Both the position numbers and the translations under genes were made by a program. The notes beneath the pieces were generated by a model. It saw nothing but the letters and a program-made list of their open reading frames with translations, made no database searches and was not told where the DNA came from. From Propionibacteriaceae bacterium (GTDB lineage: Bacteria; Actinomycetota; Actinomycetes; Propionibacteriales; Propionibacteriaceae), in the NCBI GenBank assembly GCA_003158895.1, contig PMLO01000024.1, positions 42,150 to 57,288 of the forward strand: a stretch of 15,139 nucleotides of DNA, given 5' to 3'. Shown piece after piece: positions 5,487 to 11,209 of this stretch (positions within the stretch are counted from its first letter, which is position 1; the number at the start of each line of letters is the position of its first letter).

Positions 5487-6452
5487 TCACGCGCGCGACC
5501 CGTGCGCCGCGATGTCCTTGCGCAGCTCCGGCGGCAGCGCGAACACGAGGTTCTCCTCGGTGAGCCGCTCCTCGGTGGCGGGCGGGAATCCCCGCGCGAC
5601 AAGGAAGTCCAGGACGCCCTGGACCAGCTCGTCCGGTACGGAGGCACCCGATGTGACTCCGACACTGTCCACGCCGTCCAGCCATGCTTCGTCGATCTCG
5701 CCGGCGTTGTCGACGCGATGGGAGGCCTTGGCACCCGCTTCGAGCGCGACCTCGACGAGCCGTACGGAGTTGGAGGAGTTCCGGGAACCGACGACGATCA
5801 CGAGATCACAGCCGGGAGCGAGCTGCTTCACCGCGGACTGCCGGTTCTGGGTCGCGTAGCAGATGTCGTCGCTGGGCGGGTCCATCAGGAGCGGGAACTT
5901 CTCACGGAGCCTGGTCACCGTCTCGTACGTCTCGTCCACACTCAGCGTCGTCTGCGACAGCCAGGCGACCTTGGTCGGGTCCTTGACCTCGACCCCGTCG
6001 ACGTCGTCAGGGTGCTGGACGAGCGTGATGTGCTCGGGCGCCTCGCCGGTCGTGCCCTCGACCTCTTCGTGGCCCGCGTGGCCGATGAGCAGGATCTCGA
6101 TGTCGTCGGCGGCGAAGCGGCTCGCCTCCTTGTGGACCTTCGTGACCAGCGGACAGGTCGCATCGATCGTCTTGAGACCACGCGCCGCAGCCTCGGCATG
6201 TACGGCCGGAGACACCCCGTGGGCCGAGAAGACCACGGTCGATCCCGACGGAACTTCGGCCAGCTCTTCGACGAACACGGCGCCTCGTGCCTCGAGGTCC
6301 TCGACGACGTGGCGGTTGTGCACGATCTGCTTGCGTACGTAGACCGGCGGGCCGTACGTGTCCAGCGCGCGCTCGACGGTCACGACCGCACGATCGACGC
6401 CGGCGCAGTAGCCGCGCGGCGCGGCCAGGAGGACCCGCTTGGGAGAGGACAT
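5487..6452 (-). CDS. ispH: 4-hydroxy-3-methylbut-2-enyl diphosphate reductase
   Basis: IspH (LytB, 321 aa) is the last enzyme of the MEP isoprenoid pathway. It reduces HMBPP to IPP and DMAPP with a [4Fe-4S] cluster. The three cluster cysteines are C16 (PRGYCAGVDRA), C100 (IDATCPLVTKVH) and C198 (ICYATQNRQ). H128-E-E130-V-E-G corresponds to the HxEVEG segment holding the catalytic glutamate, and SRNSSNS (223-229) is the substrate-binding loop. Residues and length are normal. ATG is at 6450-6452, and the stop TGA is at 5487-5489. It begins 21 bases after the ABC exporter on the same strand, so it may be partly co-transcribed. It has no clear Shine-Dalgarno sequence, but TAGACT 7 bases upstream suggests a leaderless promoter of its own. 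Confidence 0.97.
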   Translation of the reverse strand: MSSPKRVLLAAPRGYCAGVDRAVVTVERALDTYGPPVYVRKQIVHNRHVVEDLEARGAVFVEELAEVPSGSTVVFSAHGVSPAVHAEAAARGLKTIDATCPLVTKVHKEASRFAADDIEILLIGHAGHEEVEGTTGEAPEHITLVQHPDDVDGVEVKDPTKVAWLSQTTLSVDETYETVTRLREKFPLLMDPPSDDICYATQNRQSAVKQLAPGCDLVIVVGSRNSSNSVRLVEVALEAGAKASHRVDNAGEIDEAWLDGVDSVGVTSGASVPDELVQGVLDFLVARGFPPATEERLTEENLVFALPPELRKDIAAHGSRA

Positions 6453-6459
6453 GTACGCC

Positions 6460-6465
6460 AGTCTA
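6460..6465 (-). promoter_or_regulatory. Candidate -10 for leaderless ispH
   Basis: TAGACT on the minus strand is followed by 7 bases and then the ispH ATG. No Shine-Dalgarno sequence is visible. That geometry places the transcription start at or next to the A of ATG, as in leaderless actinobacterial genes. No convincing -35 is visible in the end of the ABC gene. Confidence 0.45.
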
Positions 6466-6473
6466 GGTGGCGG

Positions 6474-8267
6474 TCAGGCGTTCTCACGGGCCCGCGCCAG
6501 CCGCGCGAACGGGCCGCCGACCAGCGCCAGCTCATGAGGCTGGCCCTGTTCGACGACCGCACCGTGGTCGAGCACGATCACCTCGTCTGCATCTTCGATG
6601 GTGGTCAACCGGTGCGCGATGGTGATCGTCGTGCGCCCTTCGGCCAGGGTGTCGAGGGCTGTCTGCAGAGCAGCTTCGGTGGCGTTGTCGAGCGCCGAGG
6701 TGGCTTCGTCGAGGACCAGGATCGGCGGGTCGCGCAGGATCGTGCGGGCGATGGCGAGCCGCTGCTGCTCTCCGCCGGAGAAGCGATGTCCGCGCGAGCC
6801 GACCACCGTGTCCAAGCCGTCGGGCAGTGACGCGATGTGCGCGGCGATCTGGGCCGCCTCCAGGGCGGACCACAGGTCGTCCTCGCTCGCGTCGGGCCGG
6901 GCGAGCATGAGGTTGTCGCGGATCGTGGTGTGCAACAGGTACGTCTCCTGGCTGACGACGCCGACGAGTCGGCTGAGCTGCTCGGGATCCAGGCGGCGCA
7001 GGTCGACGCCGTCGATCGTGATCGAGCCCTGGCTCGGGTCGTACAGGCGGGCGACCAGGGCCGCCAAGGTGGACTTGCCCGACCCGGTCTGGCCGACGAT
7101 CGCCAGCGATCCCCCGGCGGGAACCGTGCCGTTGATGTGGCTCAGCGCGTCCCGGTCGGCGCCGGGGTAGCGGTAGCTGACGTCGTGGAGCACGACATCG
7201 CCACGAGGGTGTGCGATCTTCACGGGGTGCGCGGGTGCCGGTACCTCGGGCACGAGGTCGAGGTACTCGAAGATGCGGCTGAACAATGCCATCGAGCTGA
7301 CCACCTGGGCGCCGACGTTCAGCAGCCCCATCATCGGACGGAAGACCGCCGTCTGCAGGGCGACGAACGCCACGAGGGTGCCGATCGTCATCGCGCCGCG
7401 GGTGAGCGGGAGCCCTGCCACGAGGTAGATGAGCGCCGGGATGGTGGCGAACATGACCTGCATCGTGCCCATGCGCCACCGGCCGGCCAGCTGGGCGCGG
7501 AGCTCGAGGTCGATGAGCCGCGACGATGTGGACGCGAAGCGCTCGGCGTTGTGCCCGTCGGCTCCGAGGGTCTTGGCCAGCCTGACTCCGGAGGCCGACA
7601 GGCCCTCCTCGATCTGGGTGTTGAGGTCCGCCAGGGCGGCCTGCTGCTCGCCGGTGACAGCGCGCCGGGTGAGGGCCACGTGCCGGGTGAGCAGCACAGC
7701 CGGGGGCATCACGACGAGGGTGAGCAGGCTCAGCCGCCAGCTCAGGGTAGCCATCGCGATGGCGGTGGCGATGACGGTGGTGAGGTTGGAGGCGATCGAG
7801 GTGGCGGTGGTGCTGACGACGTCGTTGAGGCCGTTGACGTCGTTGACGATGCGGCTCTGCACCTCGCCGCCGCGACTGCGGATGAAGAACCCGAGCGACT
7901 GGCGCTGCAGGTGGGTGAACACGCTCGTACGGAGCTTGTGCATCACCTGCTGGCCGAGGGTGGCGGAGATCCAGGTCTGGATGATCCCGAGCACCTGGGT
8001 GAGCACCGCGATCGCGATCATGCCGCCCACGCACCACAGCAGCACCGGTACGGCCTGCTTCGGGATCGCGACGTCCACGATCTCCCGGATCAGGAACGGC
8101 TGCCCGAGGCCGATCAGCGACGTCGCGACGATCATGACCGTCACGACGATCATGTCGCTCTGGTGGCCGGCGAACAGGGAGAGCACGCGCCGCAGGGAGA
8201 CGGGTGCTTCCTTCAGCTGGGCGCGATCCAACGGGTCGATCTTCTTGGCGCGGTTCGGTGGTGGCAA
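6474..8267 (-). CDS. ABC exporter, fused permease and ATPase (half-transporter)
   Basis: This 597-aa half-transporter of the multidrug/lipid exporter type would act as a dimer in the membrane. The six-helix domain spans about residues 37-325 (for example DMIVVTVMIVATSLIGLG and ATIPALIYLVAG). The ATPase domain has Walker A GQTGSGKST (392-400), Q-loop Q440, signature FSGGEQQR (496-503), Walker B ILVLDE (516-521), D-loop SALD (524-527) and switch H552. The start is taken as TTG at 8265-8267 because AGGAG lies 8 bases upstream and the length suits the family. The longer in-frame ATG at 8402 would overlap the MarR gene and its promoter. A MarR regulator diverges from it, so drug or lipid efflux is likely. 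The substrate is unknown. Confidence 0.93.
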   Translation of the reverse strand: MPPPNRAKKIDPLDRAQLKEAPVSLRRVLSLFAGHQSDMIVVTVMIVATSLIGLGQPFLIREIVDVAIPKQAVPVLLWCVGGMIAIAVLTQVLGIIQTWISATLGQQVMHKLRTSVFTHLQRQSLGFFIRSRGGEVQSRIVNDVNGLNDVVSTTATSIASNLTTVIATAIAMATLSWRLSLLTLVVMPPAVLLTRHVALTRRAVTGEQQAALADLNTQIEEGLSASGVRLAKTLGADGHNAERFASTSSRLIDLELRAQLAGRWRMGTMQVMFATIPALIYLVAGLPLTRGAMTIGTLVAFVALQTAVFRPMMGLLNVGAQVVSSMALFSRIFEYLDLVPEVPAPAHPVKIAHPRGDVVLHDVSYRYPGADRDALSHINGTVPAGGSLAIVGQTGSGKSTLAALVARLYDPSQGSITIDGVDLRRLDPEQLSRLVGVVSQETYLLHTTIRDNLMLARPDASEDDLWSALEAAQIAAHIASLPDGLDTVVGSRGHRFSGGEQQRLAIARTILRDPPILVLDEATSALDNATEAALQTALDTLAEGRTTITIAHRLTTIEDADEVIVLDHGAVVEQGQPHELALVGGPFARLARARENA

Positions 8268-8275
8268 GTGATGTG

Positions 8276-8280
8276 CTCCT
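8276..8280 (-). promoter_or_regulatory. Ribosome-binding site fixing the TTG start
   Basis: AGGAG on the minus strand lies 8 bases before the TTG at 8265-8267. No upstream in-frame ATG has a comparable site, so this decides the exporter's start. Confidence 0.65.
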
Positions 8281-8348
8281 GGTGACGGGAAGAGTGTGTG
8301 GGTACGGGATGGGCTCACGCTCCGTCCGTACATTGCTGATGTTACCTC

Positions 8349-8378
8349 ATTATGTGGTAGCCACACAAATGATACCCT
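8349..8378. promoter_or_regulatory. Divergent promoters with MarR-type operator
   Basis: The inverted repeat TTATGTGG-tag-CCACACAA (8350-8368) has one mismatch per arm. The minus-strand -10 CATAAT for the exporter (8349-8354) overlaps its left arm. The plus-strand -10 TACCCT for the MarR gene (8373-8378) lies just past its right arm, with a weak -35 TTATGT inside the repeat. A dimer bound here would block both promoters, the usual plan for an autoregulated MarR/exporter pair. No -35 for the exporter could be seen. Confidence 0.55.
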
Positions 8379-8384
8379 GAGCCC

Positions 8385-8861
8385 ATGCGGGGTACCCATC
8401 ACGAGTCAGCCGAGGCTTCCGATGTCGAGCCGTCGGTGGGCGATCTGATCTTCCGGATCACCCGGCGCCTTCGCCACGCATCCGCGGAGGTCACCGAGCC
8501 GCTCGGGCTGAACCCGCACCAGGTCCGAGCCCTGCACGTGATGCTCCGCTCCTCGGAGGACGGCGCCCGACCCACCACCATCGCCGAGCGGCTCCACGTC
8601 GCACCGCGCTCGGCCACCGACGTGATCGACGCCCTGGTCTCGAAAGGCCTGGCCACCCGCGTCCCCGACCCCTCCGATCGCCGGGCCGTACGGATCCACC
8701 TGACCGACCAGGGGCGGGATGCGCTGGCGCATGCCGACGCGGCCCGCGAACGCGTGTATGTCGAGGCGTTCGGCGTCCTGTCTGAGGCTGAGCGGACCCA
8801 CCTGATGGCGCTCCTGCGGAAGGTTGACGACGCGGCCACCGATTCCGACGGACCTCGCTGA
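8385..8861 (+). CDS. MarR-family transcriptional regulator
   Basis: This 158-aa winged-helix regulator probably represses itself and the divergent ABC exporter until a ligand binds. Helix-turn-helix residues lie around 65-90 (TTIAERLHVAPRSATDVIDALVSKG). The wing carries DPSDRRAVRIHLT (95-107), the DxRDRR-like hallmark of MarR proteins. Flanking helices (18-55 and 112-150) form the dimer interface, including GLNPHQVRALHVML. ATG is at 8385 with no Shine-Dalgarno sequence. TACCCT ends 6 bases before it, pointing to a leaderless mRNA. The stop is TGA at 8859-8861. Family call is firm. Ligand and full regulon are unknown. Confidence 0.93.
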   Translation: MRGTHHESAEASDVEPSVGDLIFRITRRLRHASAEVTEPLGLNPHQVRALHVMLRSSEDGARPTTIAERLHVAPRSATDVIDALVSKGLATRVPDPSDRRAVRIHLTDQGRDALAHADAARERVYVEAFGVLSEAERTHLMALLRKVDDAATDSDGPR

Positions 8862-8924
8862 GAACTCTGTCTCAGAGGGGCTCCCGCGACGGCACGACCG
8901 CACCTCATCCGGCTCTCGGTGGCG

Positions 8925-8930
8925 CATGCT
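8925..8930 (+). promoter_or_regulatory. Possible -10 of lipoprotein copy 1
   Basis: CATGCT lies 6 bases before the ATG at 8937, and no Shine-Dalgarno sequence is seen. The same CATGCTTG-N4-ATG arrangement precedes copy 2 (CATGCT 9559-9564, ATG 9571). The element seems to have been duplicated with the gene, which supports function. It matches the -10 consensus only at the key A and final T. Confidence 0.3.
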
Positions 8931-8936
8931 TGGCGC

Positions 8937-9527
8937 ATGTGCGCTGCGTCCGTACGTCGCCGGCTGCTGGTCATGGCCGTTGCCCCGCTGATGGCCGCGT
9001 GCGCGGTCGGCAGCTCCACAGGACCGTCACCCACCGACGGCACATCACCTGTGGCCGGCTCCGTGTCCCCCAACGGGCACGGCATCGGTCCGCGGCCCAT
9101 CGACGTACGGACGGCACTCGACGTCGCCGCGTTCGTCACACCTGCCGGTCAGATCGTCTGCATGCTCGGCGCCGACGGGGTTCGCTGCGACTACTTCGCC
9201 GAGGACAAGGCGTGGGAAGCGCCACATCCCGGAAACTGCGACCTCGACTGGGGATCGTCCCTCAGCGTGGACCGGACCGCCGGCACCTCGTGCGTCGGGG
9301 ACAGCATCGTCGCGAAGGCTGCACTGGACTCCGGGCTCGACTCGTGGCGCAAGGCGAGCGACCCGATGGTGCCGTGGAACGGCATGACTCTGGTGGCCCT
9401 TCCGTACGGCGCAACGATCGTCGTCGGCACGTTCCGATGCGACAGTGCCACGGACGGGGTCACCTGCACGAACGAGTCGACAGGTCACGGATTCTTCATG
9501 TCGCGAGAGTCGATACGGATCTTCTAG
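8937..9527 (+). CDS. Putative secreted lipoprotein, six-cysteine domain (copy 1)
   Basis: This 196-aa protein has a lipoprotein-type signal: an RRR n-region, a hydrophobic stretch (LLVMAVAPLMA) and a lipobox ending MAAC with C22. The methionine at -3 is less usual than leucine. After a Ser/Pro/Gly-rich linker, the mature domain (about 60-196) has six cysteines in the contexts IVC, VRCDY, NCDL, SCVG, RCDS and VTCTN, enough for three disulfides, and ends GHGFFMSRESIRIF. This resembles a widespread actinobacterial secreted domain with no known function (I believe DUF6636). ATG 8937 is chosen over an in-frame GTG at 8919. It is followed 43 bases later by a paralogue of the same layout. Confidence 0.75.
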   Translation: MCAASVRRRLLVMAVAPLMAACAVGSSTGPSPTDGTSPVAGSVSPNGHGIGPRPIDVRTALDVAAFVTPAGQIVCMLGADGVRCDYFAEDKAWEAPHPGNCDLDWGSSLSVDRTAGTSCVGDSIVAKAALDSGLDSWRKASDPMVPWNGMTLVALPYGATIVVGTFRCDSATDGVTCTNESTGHGFFMSRESIRIF

Positions 9528-9558
9528 CGGATCTCCGCCGTGCAGACCCTCGACACAC

Positions 9559-9564
9559 CATGCT
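9559..9564 (+). promoter_or_regulatory. Possible -10 of lipoprotein copy 2
   Basis: CATGCT is followed by 6 bases and the ATG at 9571, the same geometry as copy 1. The rest of the upstream region differs between the copies, so this conserved block stands out. No -35 was recognised. Confidence 0.3.
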
Positions 9565-9570
9565 TGTTCC

Positions 9571-10221
9571 ATGCGTTCCCTCAGACTCGTACTGCTTGTC
9601 GTCGGTATCGCCCCGGTCCTGGCGGCCTGCAGCCTCATCGGGATGACAGGCCCCCGGACCGGGTCCGCACCTGGCGTCCAGACGTCAGTAGGGACCCCCT
9701 CGTCAGTGCCGACGGTCAGCATCTCGCTGTCCCTCCCCAGCGGGGCACTGAGCTCAGCAGCGCCCGCCACGACGGCCGTAGCCACCACGGGAACGGACGT
9801 ACGGAAGGTGGCCGACGCCGCCGCGTTCGCCATGCCCTCCGGGCGAATCGTCTGCATCATCGCCGACGACAGCGTGCGTTGCGACTACATCAGCAGCGAC
9901 AAAGCATGGACGTCCCCGCAGCCGAAGGGGTGCGACCTCGCCTGGGGGGACTCCCTGTACCTCGCGCAGGTCGCCGGTTCCACGTGCCATGGCGACACTC
10001 TCGCCGACACTCCGGCACTCGACTCCGACTACGTCAGTTGGCGGCGAACGGGCGACCCGACCGTCGTGGTGAACGGACTGACGTTGGCTGCCCTCCCGTA
10101 CGGTTCCGCGATCCTCGTCGGCACGCTCGAGTGCGACAGTGCGACCACCGGCGTGACCTGCACGAACAGCAGCACGGCCCACGGTTTCACGCTGTCCCGC
10201 GAGGCGTACAGGATCTTCTAG
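9571..10221 (+). CDS. Putative secreted lipoprotein, six-cysteine domain (copy 2)
   Basis: This 216-aa paralogue of the preceding gene has a canonical signal (MRSLRLVLLVVGIAPVLAAC) with lipobox LAAC and C20. A longer Ser/Thr/Pro/Ala linker (about 21-75) precedes the same domain. Its six cysteines (IVC, VRCDY, GCDL, TCHG, ECDS, VTCTN) all align with copy 1. A hand alignment gives roughly 78 identities over about 134 residues. It ends EAYRIF, as copy 1 ends ESIRIF. The frame is open upstream to 9445 inside copy 1, but ATG 9571 gives the signal peptide. Its TAG lies 3 bases from the stop of the convergent gene. Function is unknown; anchoring in the outer leaflet of the membrane is inferred. Confidence 0.78.
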   Translation: MRSLRLVLLVVGIAPVLAACSLIGMTGPRTGSAPGVQTSVGTPSSVPTVSISLSLPSGALSSAAPATTAVATTGTDVRKVADAAAFAMPSGRIVCIIADDSVRCDYISSDKAWTSPQPKGCDLAWGDSLYLAQVAGSTCHGDTLADTPALDSDYVSWRRTGDPTVVVNGLTLAALPYGSAILVGTLECDSATTGVTCTNSSTAHGFTLSREAYRIF

Positions 10222-10224
10222 ATC

Positions 10225-11103
10225 TCAGGCAGCCTTCGGGATGAACCCGTGCTCCTTGTACATGTCGATGGACTGGCGCAAGGCCTCGAGGAAGTACGGC
10301 GGGAACTCCATCCCGTTCTTGTTCGCCCACAGCAGCTTCGCTTCGAGGCGCCCGATGTCTCTGGCGTACTTCTCGAGCTCCTGGTCGATCTCCAGGCCGA
10401 CCATCAGGCCGCCCAGGTTGGCCTCGTACCGCGGTACGTAGTTCGTACCGACGAGCGCGAAACCCTTCTCCCGGAGCACACGCGCGACGTACAGCTGCCA
10501 GGGGGCGAGCACATCGTCCTGGATCATCTGCGTCGCCGACATCTGGTAGAAGGCGAAGTGACCGGGTTCCTGGCGCTTGATCTGGCCGATGATCGTCTCC
10601 GCGATCGCCTTCTCGCCGAGCTGGTCGAGCTGGCTGGTGAAACGGTTGTACGCGAGGACGGCCTGCCGCTCGGTCGCCGCACCCGTGAGGTAGTACAGCA
10701 ACCTGCTGATCTCCTGGATCGCGGGCAGGTGAGCCAGCGCGCCGAGCAGCTTCATCCGCATCGGGATCCCCATGAAGACCTCCGACGGCGGCAGCCCGAG
10801 GTCCACCTGGAGCCGGTCGAGGATCACACCGTGCGCGATCTCCTGCGGCTGCCATACGTCTTGATAGAAGTAGCGGTCGACCTCGGAGACGCCTGGGAGC
10901 AGCGTGAGCAGCTCCAGCACGTTGCGGTCGACCTCGAGCTCGACGCGAGCGAGGTAGTCGATCACCGGCGCGAAACGCTCACGCACCACGAGGGGGTTGA
11001 CGATCGTCCGGTCGATGGAGTCGAGACGGATGGGCGGATGCTCGTCCTCCAGCTTGCGGACGTGCTCCATGATCGACACTTCGGTGATCTGTGAGCGAGC
11101 CAT
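10225..11103 (-). CDS. Putative ferritin-like di-iron protein
   Basis: This 292-aa, mostly helical protein has no signal peptide. The spacing of acidic residues and ExxH motifs suggests a di-iron four-helix bundle: E55/E57 (RVELEVDRN), E88-I-A-H91 (QPQEIAHG), E145 (AATERQAVLAYN) and E179-P-G-H182 (RQEPGHFAFYQ). This E/ExxH/E/ExxH plan is that of acyl-ACP desaturase-like and AurF-like oxygenases. Which activity applies cannot be told. ATG at 11101-11103 is preferred over the ATG at 11115 because TATGCT ends 7 bases before it, fitting a leaderless start. An inverted repeat lies upstream (11135-11160). The stop is TGA at 10225-10227. It converges on the lipoprotein genes. The metal-site reading is inference. 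Confidence 0.6.
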   Translation of the reverse strand: MARSQITEVSIMEHVRKLEDEHPPIRLDSIDRTIVNPLVVRERFAPVIDYLARVELEVDRNVLELLTLLPGVSEVDRYFYQDVWQPQEIAHGVILDRLQVDLGLPPSEVFMGIPMRMKLLGALAHLPAIQEISRLLYYLTGAATERQAVLAYNRFTSQLDQLGEKAIAETIIGQIKRQEPGHFAFYQMSATQMIQDDVLAPWQLYVARVLREKGFALVGTNYVPRYEANLGGLMVGLEIDQELEKYARDIGRLEAKLLWANKNGMEFPPYFLEALRQSIDMYKEHGFIPKAA

Positions 11104-11110
11104 TCGGACG

Positions 11111-11160
11111 AGCATAGCCGTCGGCTATCGAGAACGGAACAAACATTCTGTTTCGTTCCG
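11111..11160 (-). promoter_or_regulatory. Promoter and TetR-like operator candidate of the di-iron gene
   Basis: On the minus strand the arms CGGAACGAAACA (11149-11160) and TGTTTGTTCCG (11135-11145) form an inverted repeat about a 3-base centre, differing by one extra base in the first arm. Downstream, TATGCT (11111-11116) sits 7 bases before the ATG at 11103. Such an AT-richer, two-armed site in GC-rich DNA looks like the binding site of a dimeric repressor, possibly of the TetR family. No regulator gene lies beside it. Confidence 0.45.
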
Positions 11161-11209
11161 GTGACGTTCATCTTCCCCTGACACCGACCCCGAACCGCCC
11201 GCGATCCCC

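Noticed and set aside
6837..8285. 482-codon plus-strand open frame antisense to the ABC exporter
   Set aside because: Low-complexity composition, no recognisable domain, no ribosome-binding site, and fully inside a gene with all ABC motifs.
8268..8402. N-terminal extension of the ABC exporter to the ATG at 8402
   Set aside because: It would run through the divergent promoter and the MarR start. The TTG at 8265-8267 has AGGAG at 8 bases.
8865..8877. CTCTG-TCT-CAGAG hairpin after the MarR gene as a terminator
   Set aside because: A 5-bp stem with a 3-base loop and no U-tract is too weak to call.
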